DNA of 38,753 nt from the NCBI GenBank assembly GCA_022428285.1, contig JAKMCX010000040.1:1-38753 (forward strand), in the 5' to 3' direction. The notes beneath the pieces are model-generated. The model saw only the letters and a list, made by a program, of their open reading frames with translations. It had not been told where the DNA came from and did not search any database. The position numbers and the translations under genes were made by a program. Below, piece by piece: positions 9,018 through 17,369 of the stretch (position 1 is the first letter of the stretch; each line of letters begins with the position of its first letter). The DNA comes from Flavobacteriales bacterium (GTDB lineage: Bacteria; Bacteroidota; Bacteroidia; Flavobacteriales_D; Sanyastnellaceae).

Positions 9018-9048
9018 CGCTCTTTTCCTTTTCATGGCCTCAGCATAA

Positions 9049-9087
9049 ACAACCGAAGTTTCGCGGTCATTGCGAAACTCCGGTTGT
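9049..9087 (-). terminator. Long intergenic hairpin between T9SS gene and TonB receptor gene
   Basis: ACAACCGAAGTTTCGC (9049-9064) pairs with GCGAAACTCCGGTTGT (9072-9087) around a 7-base loop: a 16-base stem with one non-Watson-Crick pair. In the minus-strand direction it lies 38 bases after the stop of the T9SS gene. Only a short T run follows, so it may be a weak terminator, an attenuator or a 3'-end stabiliser rather than a full intrinsic terminator. A second small stem, CAGGCC/GGCCTG (9098-9113), lies between it and the stop codon. Confidence 0.55.
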
Positions 9088-9124
9088 GTAAGTCTAGCAG
9101 GCCTTTGGGCCTGTATTTCTTGGT

Positions 9125-10654
9125 TTAGTGGCGCTTGTTGATCGCGGTTGACCAGGTGGCGTTCCCGTCGGTTCCGCGCAAGAAGTAAGCGCCTGCAGGC
9201 AGGTCGGAGGTGTCGATGCGGAGCACCGTCTCTTGGGCAGTACCTGAGCGCATCCATTGACCGTTAGCATTGACCAAAACCCACGAAGTGGGGGCGTGTG
9301 ATGGAAGCACCACCGTTGCGGCATGAGTACAAGGGTTGGGATAGGCCAACACGTTGTGCTTTTCACCCGAAGTGCCAACCTGAGCGACGCCTGCACCAAA
9401 GAGGGCGCGCGCGTCACAGAGGGTCCAGCCCAATGCCCAATCTTGACCAGATCCATATTCGCTGACCACATTGATGGGGTCGGTGGCTTGTTGTCCGGCT
9501 GCGTCAAAGTTGAATTGGTAGTCGATGTCCAGCCCATTCATGATTTCGATGCCATTGTCTGCTGCGTAAGCGTCCAGCTGCGCATCTCCGTCTTCGACGT
9601 CGGTGCCGTCATAGTCCAGGGCGTCCTCGCAGTTGACCATTTTGATGTTGCTCAAAGTGAGGTCTCCAGTGAGGTAATGGTCAAAGGCATCCATGGGAGA
9701 TTCTTTGTCCTCGATTTCGATGCCTTCTGCCACGTTGGCAAACAATCCGTTGCTCACGTGGCCGCCTGATCCATTGCGGAAGAGCAGCCCTTGGCCATCG
9801 CCCACACCGACAATGGTCCAACCGGTTACCGTGGGTGTAGCCAATGGCATTTCGTCTGCAGAGACATTGCCGTCGTCAGAATCGTCGCCGTCCAATTCGC
9901 CGCCCCGATCACCGCTGAGGCCGGGCTGGTCTTGGATGGCGAGCCACTGTGCGTTGTTTTGGCCGTGGTAGCCTTGGTCCCAGTCGAAGCTGTCGTCGCC
10001 ACAAAAAGCCACAATGGCGTGGGTGATGGAGACAGCGCCTCCAAAGAATTCGATGCCGTCGTCCAGATTGGACACGACTTCAATGTGGTCGATGGTTGTG
10101 CCGCTGCCCACACCGGCCAAGGTCAGGCCATTGATTTCGTTGGCTGCACCCAGCTCAGTTCCGCCGTGGCGGATCGAGATATAGCGTAAGATTCCACTGT
10201 TGTCTGCGTCGTCGTCCCCTCCGTATTCGGCGAGGTTGTTGTCGGTGGGAATCCCTTCGATTTGAGCAGGCCCTCCAAAATTCGTGGTCGCATTGCCCAG
10301 GATGATGATGCCGCCCCATTGCCCTCGGGTATCATAGGCCACAGACCCGTCGAGGGGGTCTCCTTCAAAAGTGAAAACGATGGGCGCTTCAGCGGTTCCA
10401 TCGGCGATGATCTGTCCGCCTTTGGTCACGATCAATGCCGATGCGTCCACCCCACTTCCAGGCGCGCCCTTAACGGTAGTTCCGGCTTCAATGGTGAGGG
10501 TCTGTCCAGACTCAACGAACACATAGCCCGTGAGTACATAAGTGTTGTTGGAGGTCCAAGTGGTGGTTCCCGTGCTGCCCGAAACAGTGATGGTGTTCTG
10601 GGCGATAAGGTTTGTGGTCATCAAGCAGACCGCAAAGCAAAGCAAAGCTCTCAT
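9125..10654 (-). CDS. Secreted beta-helix-like protein with T9SS type A sorting domain
   Basis: Extracellular or surface protein of 509 aa. ATG 10654 is chosen because it opens a good signal peptide (MRALLCFAVCLMTTNLIAQ); the ORF start at 10753 gives an unlikely leader. The mature part contains the TIEAGTTVKG motif at 54-63 and repeated strand-turn units (GQWGGIIILGNA, then DDGIEFFGGAVSITHAIV) suggesting a right-handed beta-helix, with many Asp-rich loops (GGDDDADNS, DGDDSDDGN) that could bind calcium. The last about 75 residues are a type A sorting domain (AYPNP start, LPAGAYFLR near the end). Such proteins are often found next to a TonB-dependent receptor of the type encoded just downstream, which suggests a surface capture partner. 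No catalytic residues are recognised. Confidence 0.85.
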   Translation of the reverse strand: MRALLCFAVCLMTTNLIAQNTITVSGSTGTTTWTSNNTYVLTGYVFVESGQTLTIEAGTTVKGAPGSGVDASALIVTKGGQIIADGTAEAPIVFTFEGDPLDGSVAYDTRGQWGGIIILGNATTNFGGPAQIEGIPTDNNLAEYGGDDDADNSGILRYISIRHGGTELGAANEINGLTLAGVGSGTTIDHIEVVSNLDDGIEFFGGAVSITHAIVAFCGDDSFDWDQGYHGQNNAQWLAIQDQPGLSGDRGGELDGDDSDDGNVSADEMPLATPTVTGWTIVGVGDGQGLLFRNGSGGHVSNGLFANVAEGIEIEDKESPMDAFDHYLTGDLTLSNIKMVNCEDALDYDGTDVEDGDAQLDAYAADNGIEIMNGLDIDYQFNFDAAGQQATDPINVVSEYGSGQDWALGWTLCDARALFGAGVAQVGTSGEKHNVLAYPNPCTHAATVVLPSHAPTSWVLVNANGQWMRSGTAQETVLRIDTSDLPAGAYFLRGTDGNATWSTAINKRH

Positions 10655-10763
10655 GGCAATGGTGTATGTAATGGTTGTGAATTGATGCTGCAATCTCCAC
10701 CGCCATTGCCACCGGCATGTTGGTTCAATTTTAACTCTGAGTAAAACCCACATTCCTTTTTGT

Positions 10764-10783
10764 GCAGGTCTTTGTTAACCTGC
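10764..10783 (-). promoter_or_regulatory. Dyad GCAGGT-N8-ACCTGC upstream of the beta-helix T9SS gene
   Basis: A perfect 6-base inverted repeat with an 8-base centre lies about 110 bases upstream of ATG 10654. On the minus strand it contains GGTTAACA, which also occurs in the TTAAC repeat in front of the TonB receptor. Further GCAGGTT copies occur at 10803 and 10839, and TGTGCAGG occurs at 10761 and 10796, so the motif is clustered. The left part TTAACCTGC (10775-10783) is also complementary to GCAGGTTAA at 10839-10847, which overlaps the UbiA stop codon. Confidence 0.35.
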
Positions 10784-10843
10784 TCCCTCTGGCCCTGTGC
10801 AGGCAGGTTCTTTTCACCCTCGTTCCTTGAGGATTGTCGCAGG

Positions 10844-11779
10844 TTAAATCATGGGCACCCACAGGCATTGAACGATGCCCAAGATCAGGGTCGCCAGTGT
10901 GGCCCTTGAGAGTGCTTTCCAATTTGGAACAGTTCGGGTCATCAGCCACATGCACCAGGCCCAACCTGGGAACGGCGCGGCCCAAGTGGCCCAAGCAGCC
11001 GGTTCCGAAATGTGGCCCCAACGGAGCACGCCTCCGGCGTACATGATGGCAACCAATGCCCACAGAGCGATGCAGAGCCAACGGGTCTTGGCTGTTCCAT
11101 ACTGCAGTGGGAAGGTCGCTTTGCCTGCTGCTTCGTCGCCCTCTATGTCCATGGCGTCTTTGGCGAGTTCTCGAACCATTCCGATGGCCATGGCCATGAG
11201 TCCGTAGGCGCCCAAATTTTGGATCAGATTCAATTGCATTTGGGGAGATGCTGTTGGGGCTTCCATTACAGCCAACCACAGGGGGACCAACCCGAGCAGC
11301 ATGGCGATGGCGGCATTTCCAATCAGGGGTTGGGCCTTCCAACTGGCGCTGTAACGCCAGAGTATCCAGCTCACCAATGCCGCCATGACAATCGGCCCCA
11401 CAGAACCGATGGACCAAGACAGATGGCAGGCCAAGGCCAGGCCCAAGAAGTTCAAGACCTGGTGGGTCAAGATCAGTACCCTCCGCTTGACAGTGCGGTC
11501 AACGATGGCCCGCTCGGGGCGGTTGATGCGGTCCTCATGTACGTCGAAATAGGCGTTGATGATGTTGCCTGCAGCCATGAGGAGCAGCATCACCAGGGTG
11601 GCCTCAAAGATTTGGAACGGCGCGGTGACCAAGGCGCCCTCCTGGAGCGGCCATCTCGCCATCCAGCCATACCGGATCAGGCACAGCGTGAATGCGGCAA
11701 TGGCCAGATTGCGGGGCCGTGAAAGGCTGATGATGCCGCGTAGATTGCCGCGTTTGCTGGACAGAGGAGGGGCAGCCAT
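10844..11779 (-). CDS. UbiA-family membrane prenyltransferase
   Basis: Integral membrane enzyme transferring an isoprenoid chain to an acceptor, 311 aa with about eight or nine hydrophobic segments. Both Asp-rich motifs of the UbiA superfamily are present: NIINAYFDVHEDRINRPER at about 72-90 (Asn, Asp79 and Asp83 for Mg-diphosphate) and RELAKDAMDIEGDEAAGK in the C-terminal half. The protein resembles the Bacteroidota group usually annotated as geranylgeranylglycerol-phosphate geranylgeranyltransferase-like; the acceptor cannot be decided from sequence. It is the last gene of a tight unit, starting 4 bases after the glycosylasparaginase stop. No strong terminator follows, only a small CCTC/GAGG stem. 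Confidence 0.85.
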   Translation of the reverse strand: MAAPPLSSKRGNLRGIISLSRPRNLAIAAFTLCLIRYGWMARWPLQEGALVTAPFQIFEATLVMLLLMAAGNIINAYFDVHEDRINRPERAIVDRTVKRRVLILTHQVLNFLGLALACHLSWSIGSVGPIVMAALVSWILWRYSASWKAQPLIGNAAIAMLLGLVPLWLAVMEAPTASPQMQLNLIQNLGAYGLMAMAIGMVRELAKDAMDIEGDEAAGKATFPLQYGTAKTRWLCIALWALVAIMYAGGVLRWGHISEPAAWATWAAPFPGWAWCMWLMTRTVPNWKALSRATLATLILGIVQCLWVPMI

Positions 11780-11783
11780 GGTA

Positions 11784-12782
11784 TTAGGAACGGTGTGCGG
11801 CGTCGATGAGTTCAGATTGCCCCGCCCGTGTTCTGACGTAATTGAAGCCCGGGTGAATGGCGGAAGATCCCGCGCGTCCTTGGGTGTCCATCGCGAGGTA
11901 GCCCACTTGAAGGTCTTTCACGGACATTTTTTTCATGATGCGGTCGACGGCCTCCTCGCACGCTGTCTGGGGGTCGCGGCCTTGACGAATGAGTTCCACC
12001 ACCAAGAAAGACCCCAGGGTTTTCATGACGGCTTCTCCGAGGCCTGTAGCCGTGCAAGCACCCACCTCATTGTCCACAAAAAGGCCGGCACCTATGATGG
12101 GGCTGTCGCCTACGCGGCCGCGCAGTTTGTAGGCCAACCCACTGGTTGTGCAAGCGCCTGCCAGGTTGCCCTCGAGGTCTTGGGCGATCATGCCAATGGT
12201 GTCGTGGTTTTCTACGTTAATGATGGGTTTGTACTCCGCGCTTTGCCGCCACTTTTCCCAGGCGGCTTTGCTGTCGGGTGTGAGCAGGTCGCGCGTTTCA
12301 AACCCCTGATCAAGGGCGAATTCACGGGCGCCATCTCCTGCGAGCAGCACATGGGGGGTGTTTTCCATGACGGCCCGAGCGACCTTTACGGGGTGTTCGA
12401 TGTCTTCCAAGAAGCACACTCCTCCGGCATCACCTGAAGGCCCCATTACGCAGGCATCCAACGTGACCCGCCCCGAGCGGTCCGGACGGCCTCCGAGGCC
12501 TACTGAAGTTCCTGTGGGGTCGCTCTCAACCAATGCGGTTCCTTCTACGACAGCATCCAATGCGCTGCCCCCGGCCTGCATTTGTCTCCAGCCTTCTTCA
12601 TTGGATGTGAAGCCGTGGTTCCAAGTGCTGAGCATGTGTCCCTCTCTGAACCGGTCTCCTTCACCCCCAGCAATGTTGGTCAGTGGGACAGGTGAATCGG
12701 CACGTAAAAGGCGGACGGGGTCAAGTCCAAGCACAGCAGCCATGGCGGCTGCCCTGCGCAAAAAGGCACGGCGTTGCAGCAT
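11784..12782 (-). CDS. N4-(beta-N-acetylglucosaminyl)-L-asparaginase (glycosylasparaginase), Tat-type signal
   Basis: Ntn-hydrolase that cleaves the GlcNAc-Asn bond of N-glycosylated asparagine, 332 aa. The N-terminus MLQRRAFLRRAAAMAAVLGL carries a twin-arginine-type RRxFLR motif, so export to the periplasm is likely. The autoprocessing site is visible as NHDTIGMIAQD: cleavage between Asp194 and Thr195 would free Thr195 as the N-terminal nucleophile, as in the well-studied flavobacterial enzyme. Other family segments are WNHGFTSNEEGW near 54-65, MGPSGDAGGV near 113-122 and RGRVGDSPIIGAGLFVDN near 221-238. It lies 9 bases after the MMPL exporter gene and 4 bases before ubiA, so the three are probably cotranscribed. 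The family also contains plain isoaspartyl/asparaginase members, but the HDTIG context favours the glycosyl type. Confidence 0.9.
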   Translation of the reverse strand: MLQRRAFLRRAAAMAAVLGLDPVRLLRADSPVPLTNIAGGEGDRFREGHMLSTWNHGFTSNEEGWRQMQAGGSALDAVVEGTALVESDPTGTSVGLGGRPDRSGRVTLDACVMGPSGDAGGVCFLEDIEHPVKVARAVMENTPHVLLAGDGAREFALDQGFETRDLLTPDSKAAWEKWRQSAEYKPIINVENHDTIGMIAQDLEGNLAGACTTSGLAYKLRGRVGDSPIIGAGLFVDNEVGACTATGLGEAVMKTLGSFLVVELIRQGRDPQTACEEAVDRIMKKMSVKDLQVGYLAMDTQGRAGSSAIHPGFNYVRTRAGQSELIDAAHRS

Positions 12783-12791
12783 GTGTCCAAT

Positions 12792-15152
12792 TTAGGTTGC
12801 CTTGGACCGTCTTGGCAGCAAGAGCAAAGGGAGAACCGCCAAATCGACGAATACCGCGAAACACAGCGTCAATGAGACGAGCAATCCAATGTGAAATGTG
12901 CCTTCGAAACTGCTGAGCATCAGGGTCGAAAACCCGCCACATAGGATAATGGAGGTCACCACAATCGCTTTTCCCGTGGACAAGAAGGTGCGCCTCAGCG
13001 CCCAAATGGGGGCGCGGCCTTGTTGTAGCAGAATTCTGTATTTGGCCAAAAAGTGGAGGGTATCGTCGACGGCGATGCCAAAAGCGATGGTGAAAATAAT
13101 GGAGGTGGACACCTTGAGGTCGATGTCCATGGCCCCCATGAAGCCTGCAATAAAGAGCAGGGGCAGGACATTGGGAACCAAGGAAATCAAGGTCATTTTG
13201 AGGCTCCGGAACAACAGGCCCACGATCAAGGCTACAGCGGCAAAAGCGATGAGCAAGCCCAGCACCATATCGGAGGCGAGAAAACGGTTGTTGAGGTCGA
13301 TGAGGCTTGCGGTGCCTGTGATGTGGGCTGTGAAAGGGGGCGATTCAAAGTGAGCGGCCATGTGATCGTCCAAGCGTGATTGGAATTTGGCGTTCCGTTT
13401 CGCCAACTCCTTGGCGCCCAAATCAGCGGTTTTGGCGGTGATGCGGGCGAGTCCAATGTCGGTGTTGACCACGTCGGACCAGCCGGGGCTAGATGAGTTG
13501 CTGTTGTTTTTTCCCCACTTGGACAGCCGCTTGAGGAGTTTTTCCAAGGCCGCCCCCTCTGGAATTCGGTCCGCAGAAGGCCGGTCGCCGTTCATCAGTC
13601 TGTGGGCCGTTCTCGCTGCTGTGGCAGGCCCGAGCACACTTCCAGCGCCAATGTCTTCTCTGAGCCAACGCTCCACGCTGTCCACGGTGGCCAGCACTTT
13701 TGGTTCGGACATGATGTCCCGGCCAGCTTCGAACTCCAAAGCCAATTCATAGGGCCGAACGCCGGCAAAAGACCGCTCGAAGAAGTTGAATTCTTGGCGC
13801 AAGGGGTCATCGTCACGCAAGTCCTCGAGGAGGAAGTTGTTGACCTCGATGTTGGTCACCAAGCCCACACTCACCAACGTGAAAAACCCTGTTGTGATGA
13901 GGATGGCCTTGCGGTGGCGGAGGATGCGGATGAACCAACGGGACAGCCAAGGTGTCCATGGCGATGCGGATGCGCTAGAGGAACCAGTGGCTTGTTTGAT
14001 GGGCGCTTTGGATCGAATGAGCACCGCCGGAAGCAAGGTAAAGGCCAGGGCGAAAGCGATGAAGACCCCCGCTGCTGTGTAGAGGCCGAACTCTCGGATG
14101 GGCACAATGGCAGAGGACAACAAGGTCAGGAATCCCAAAGCGGTGGTCAGCGACGTGAGAAACGTGGCGAGTCCTACTTCTTTGAAGGCTTTGCGCAGCG
14201 CATCAAAAGGGGCCAAGCCACTGCGCAACTCATCGAGATAGCGGGTGATGATGTGTACTACATCGCTCATGCCCACCACAAAAATGATCGTCGGCAGGAC
14301 AATCGTCATGATGTCGATGCCTTTGCCGGTAACCTCCATAAAGGCCAGTGTGCCTAATCCGCTGAGCAGAATAACCGTCAGTGGAATCACAATGCCCCAC
14401 CAGGTGCGGAATGCGATGAAGAGGAAGGTGATCAGCAGTATGAGGCCCAGTCCCACAAAGAGGGCCACTTCCCGTTCCATGACAGACACATAGTGGACTT
14501 GGGCGTGTGCCCGGCCAGCCCGGTGTGTTTCCACCTTTATTCCGCGCTCGGTTTGGATGTCATTCCACCGCTTCAATACAGCATCGACGTCGGCGGCAAT
14601 CTCATCGCAGCCCTGCTTGGAGAGCATGGCTTTTTGGCCGACGGTCAGGGCCAAGGATTTGCCGTCTGCACTGAACAGACTGCCCACCCACTGATCGCTG
14701 CGCCAGAGGTAGCTGCTGTCGGCGGCGTAATGCTGGGGTGAATCCCAGCGCAGAATCGGCCGCTGAAACACCATGCCCAACACGGGGTCTTGCACAGGAA
14801 GGCTCAGCGCTGTGGGGTCGATCACCTGCGTGACCCCATTGACCGTTCCCAAGGAGTCTGAAAGCATGCGGACGGCACCCAAGAATTCTTGGTCAAAAAC
14901 CCCGTCTTCGTGCTGGACTCCAACGAGAATGAAGTCATTGTCCGTGCTAAAGGCCTCTCGGAATTGGAGGTAAAACGCCGTTTCGGGTTGGCCTTGGGGA
15001 AAGAAGGCCTCAAAGTCATAGTTGAAGCCTATTTGAGAAGCCCGCCACCCCGAAAACACCGTGACCAGCGCTATGGCCGCGAGGATCCAAACGGACCTGC
15101 GTTGCCACTGCGCTGCAGCAGTGGAGTCTTCGGGTGGAGAAGCTGTGTTCAT
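12792..15152 (-). CDS. MMPL/RND-superfamily membrane exporter
   Basis: Proton-driven transporter of 786 aa in the inner membrane, belonging to the MMPL/patched-like branch that often moves lipids or hydrophobic molecules. The RND plan is clear: one N-terminal membrane helix, a periplasmic loop (about 40-225), five helices with GMSDVVHIITRY, then the same arrangement repeated with a second loop and GIAVDDTLHFLAKY. The paired Asp residues in helix 4 and helix 10 contexts are the expected proton-relay positions. There is no adjacent membrane-fusion protein or outer-membrane channel gene, which fits MMPL rather than a tripartite drug pump. It is the first gene of the unit with the glycosylasparaginase and ubiA. 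The substrate is unknown. Confidence 0.88.
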   Translation of the reverse strand: MNTASPPEDSTAAAQWQRRSVWILAAIALVTVFSGWRASQIGFNYDFEAFFPQGQPETAFYLQFREAFSTDNDFILVGVQHEDGVFDQEFLGAVRMLSDSLGTVNGVTQVIDPTALSLPVQDPVLGMVFQRPILRWDSPQHYAADSSYLWRSDQWVGSLFSADGKSLALTVGQKAMLSKQGCDEIAADVDAVLKRWNDIQTERGIKVETHRAGRAHAQVHYVSVMEREVALFVGLGLILLITFLFIAFRTWWGIVIPLTVILLSGLGTLAFMEVTGKGIDIMTIVLPTIIFVVGMSDVVHIITRYLDELRSGLAPFDALRKAFKEVGLATFLTSLTTALGFLTLLSSAIVPIREFGLYTAAGVFIAFALAFTLLPAVLIRSKAPIKQATGSSSASASPWTPWLSRWFIRILRHRKAILITTGFFTLVSVGLVTNIEVNNFLLEDLRDDDPLRQEFNFFERSFAGVRPYELALEFEAGRDIMSEPKVLATVDSVERWLREDIGAGSVLGPATAARTAHRLMNGDRPSADRIPEGAALEKLLKRLSKWGKNNSNSSSPGWSDVVNTDIGLARITAKTADLGAKELAKRNAKFQSRLDDHMAAHFESPPFTAHITGTASLIDLNNRFLASDMVLGLLIAFAAVALIVGLLFRSLKMTLISLVPNVLPLLFIAGFMGAMDIDLKVSTSIIFTIAFGIAVDDTLHFLAKYRILLQQGRAPIWALRRTFLSTGKAIVVTSIILCGGFSTLMLSSFEGTFHIGLLVSLTLCFAVFVDLAVLPLLLLPRRSKAT

Positions 15153-15202
15153 TTGCGGGGTTTGGCGAAGCCTGACATCGCCGTTTATCTTCCAATGAAC
15201 AC

Positions 15203-15218
15203 CCCCGCCGCGGTGGGG
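15203..15218. promoter_or_regulatory. GC-rich near-perfect palindrome upstream of MMPL gene
   Basis: CCCCGCCGCGGTGGGG is self-complementary apart from one G/T pair on each side. It lies between the dnaK terminator and the MMPL start, about 50 bases upstream of that ATG. It could be an operator or simply a stable stem in the leader. No family assignment is possible. Confidence 0.25.
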
Positions 15219-15232
15219 TTCTCGGAGAAATT

Positions 15233-15262
15233 AAAAAGGCGGCCCCAGAGGACCGCCTTTTC
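15233..15262 (-). terminator. Rho-independent terminator of dnaK
   Basis: Read on the minus strand: AAAAGGCGGTCC, a short TCT loop, then GGGGCCGCC followed by TTTTT. This is a GC-rich stem with a U-tract 20 bases after the dnaK stop codon. The A-run on the other side could let it work in both directions, but no plus-strand gene ends here. Confidence 0.85.
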
Positions 15263-15281
15263 TCAATGTTGTAACAGAAGA

Positions 15282-17195
15282 TTACTTGTCTTCGCTGACT
15301 TCTTCGAAATCAACGTCGGTGACTTCCTCGTCGCCTGCGCCTGATTCGGCTGAAGCTCCGGCTCCGGCAGCATCTGCTCCGCCGGCAGCTTGGCTGGCGT
15401 TGTACATGTCTTCGCTGGCCGATGCAAACACCTGGTTCAGCGCTTCAATACCGGCTTTGCAACGGTCGATATCTTGGGCACCGTGGGCTTCCTTCAATTC
15501 TGCGATGGCAGCTTCGATGGGGCCTTTCTTGTCTTCGGGCAGTTTGTCTCCGAATTCGCTCAACTGCTTCTCCGTTTGGAAGACAAGGCTGTCGGCTTGG
15601 TTCAAGACTTCTACACGCTCCTTGGCTTCTTTGTCAGAGTCCGCGTTGGCGGCGGCCTCATCCTTCATGCGTTGGATTTCATCGTCGCTCAGTCCGCTGG
15701 ACGCTTCGATGCGAATGCGCTGCTCTTTGCCTGTGGTCTTGTCCTTGGCGCTCACATTGATGATGCCGTTGGCGTCGATGTCAAAGGAGACTTCGATTTG
15801 AGGCACACCGCGTTGGGCTGGAGGAATGTCCGACAATTGGAACCGTCCGATGGAGCGGTTGTCATTGGCCATGGACCTTTCACCTTGCAAGACATTGATG
15901 TCCACGCTGGGCTGGTTGTCGCTCGCCGTTGAGAAGGTCTCGCTCTTTTTGGTTGGAATCGTGGTGTTGGCCTCGATCAGCTTGGTCATGACTCCGCCCA
16001 TGGTTTCGATGCCGAGTGAGAGTGGCGTCACGTCCAAGAGCAACACGTCCTTCACGTCGCCGCTGAGGACGCCGCCTTGGATGGCTGCACCAACAGCTAC
16101 AACTTCGTCTGGATTGACGCCTTTTGAAGGCTCTTTTCCAAAGAAGGCTTTGACGGCATCCTGCACGGATGGAATCCGGGTTGATCCACCTACGAGGATG
16201 ACCTCGTCGATGTCACTGTTGTCCAAACCGGCTGCCTTCATGGCGGTGCGGCAAGGCTCGATGGTCCGCTTGATCAGCGAATCGGCCAATTGTTCAAACT
16301 TCGCGCGGCTCAATGAACGGACGAGGTGCTTTGGCACGCCGTCCACAGGCATGATGTACGGAAGGTTGATTTCGGTGTTGTTGGTGCTGCTGAGCTCGAT
16401 TTTGGCCTTTTCTGCGGCCTCTTTCAAACGCTGCAGTGCCATGGGGTCCTTGCTCAGGTCCAATCCGCCGTTTTCGTCCTTGAATTCAGCAACGAGCCAA
16501 TCGATGATGATTTGGTCGAAGTCGTCACCCCCCAAGTGGGTGTCACCGTCTGTAGACAGCACTTCGAAAACACCGTCTCCGAGTTCCAGAATGCTCACGT
16601 CGTGGGTTCCACCACCGAGGTCAAACACCACAATCTTCTGGTCGATGGACTTCTTGTCCAAACCATAGGCCAATGCCGCCGCTGTAGGCTCGTTGATGAT
16701 GCGCTTGACTTCGAGTCCTGCGATCTCACCGGCTTCTTTGGTCGCCTGGCGCTGGCTGTCGTTGAAGTAAGCAGGAACGGTGATGACCGCTCCGGTCACT
16801 TCCGTGCCGAGGTAGTCCTCAGCAGTCTTCTTCATCTTCTGCAGGATCATGGCGCTGATTTCCTGCGGGGAGTAGTTCCGGTCGTCAATTTTGATCCGGG
16901 CAGTTCCACCGTCAGCTTCGACCACTTCATAAGGAACCCTTCCGGATTCTTTGGAAGCCTCGCTGTACATCTGTCCCATGAAGCGCTTCACGGAGGAGAT
17001 GGTCTTGGTGGGGTTGGTGATGGCTTGACGCTTGGCGGGATCTCCGACTTTACGTTCTCCATCTGCGACGAAGGCCACCATGGATGGGGTGGTTCGCTTG
17101 CCTTCGCTGTTGTTGATGACCACAGGCTCGTTGCCTTCCATTACGGCAACACAAGAGTTGGTTGTGCCGAGGTCGATACCGATGATTTTGCTCAT
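15282..17195 (-). CDS. dnaK: Molecular chaperone DnaK (Hsp70)
   Basis: ATP-driven Hsp70 chaperone in the cytoplasm, working with DnaJ and GrpE, neither of which is in this window. ATG 17195 gives the canonical start [21 protein letters not shown] and 637 aa; the ORF open from 17366 adds an unrelated leader. The nucleotide-binding domain shows DLGTTNS (phosphate 1), [17 protein letters not shown] (phosphate 2) and the [13 protein letters not shown] adenosine segment. The linker [18 protein letters not shown] leads into the substrate-binding domain, and the tail ends [15 protein letters not shown] as in most bacterial DnaK. It is monocistronic: strong terminator downstream, divergent promoter region upstream with a duplicated 18-19-base operator-like element. 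Confidence 0.99.
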   Translation of the reverse strand: MSKIIGIDLGTTNSCVAVMEGNEPVVINNSEGKRTTPSMVAFVADGERKVGDPAKRQAITNPTKTISSVKRFMGQMYSEASKESGRVPYEVVEADGGTARIKIDDRNYSPQEISAMILQKMKKTAEDYLGTEVTGAVITVPAYFNDSQRQATKEAGEIAGLEVKRIINEPTAAALAYGLDKKSIDQKIVVFDLGGGTHDVSILELGDGVFEVLSTDGDTHLGGDDFDQIIIDWLVAEFKDENGGLDLSKDPMALQRLKEAAEKAKIELSSTNNTEINLPYIMPVDGVPKHLVRSLSRAKFEQLADSLIKRTIEPCRTAMKAAGLDNSDIDEVILVGGSTRIPSVQDAVKAFFGKEPSKGVNPDEVVAVGAAIQGGVLSGDVKDVLLLDVTPLSLGIETMGGVMTKLIEANTTIPTKKSETFSTASDNQPSVDINVLQGERSMANDNRSIGRFQLSDIPPAQRGVPQIEVSFDIDANGIINVSAKDKTTGKEQRIRIEASSGLSDDEIQRMKDEAAANADSDKEAKERVEVLNQADSLVFQTEKQLSEFGDKLPEDKKGPIEAAIAELKEAHGAQDIDRCKAGIEALNQVFASASEDMYNASQAAGGADAAGAGASAESGAGDEEVTDVDFEEVSEDK

Positions 17196-17286
17196 ATGTG
17201 GAATTTGTAGGGTTTTCTCTTCAAGGTGCCTTGCGGCTCGCTGGCCTACAGTCAAATGCAATGCCAAGCGCGGCACAAGCCTTGGA

Positions 17287-17335
17287 GACTGACATGTTGT
17301 CGCAGTCTGTGGCATGGACTGACAGGTTTGTCGCA
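17287..17335. promoter_or_regulatory. Duplicated operator-like element between dnaK and the metal-receptor gene
   Basis: Two near-identical sites: GACTGACATGTTGTCGCA (17287-17304) and GACTGACAGGTTTGTCGCA (17317-17335). They differ by one inserted base and one substitution and start 30 bases apart. Each holds an internal inverted repeat, GACA-N3/4-TGTC. They lie 92-140 bases upstream of the dnaK ATG and 35-83 bases upstream of the divergent gene. The sequence is not the CIRCE/HrcA element. Repeat plus dyad symmetry suggests a dimeric regulator binding twice, possibly for heat-shock control. Confidence 0.6.
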
Positions 17336-17369
17336 AAAGCGAGGCCACAGGGTGCATCTTTGTCACTTC

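Noticed and set aside
13602-14357. 251 aa plus-strand ORF opposite the MMPL gene
   Set aside because: Low-complexity charged product without domains; shadow of the exporter gene.
15390-15932. Long plus-strand ORFs opposite dnaK (also 15826-16668 and 16326-17210)
   Set aside because: They are antisense shadows of dnaK caused by codon bias.
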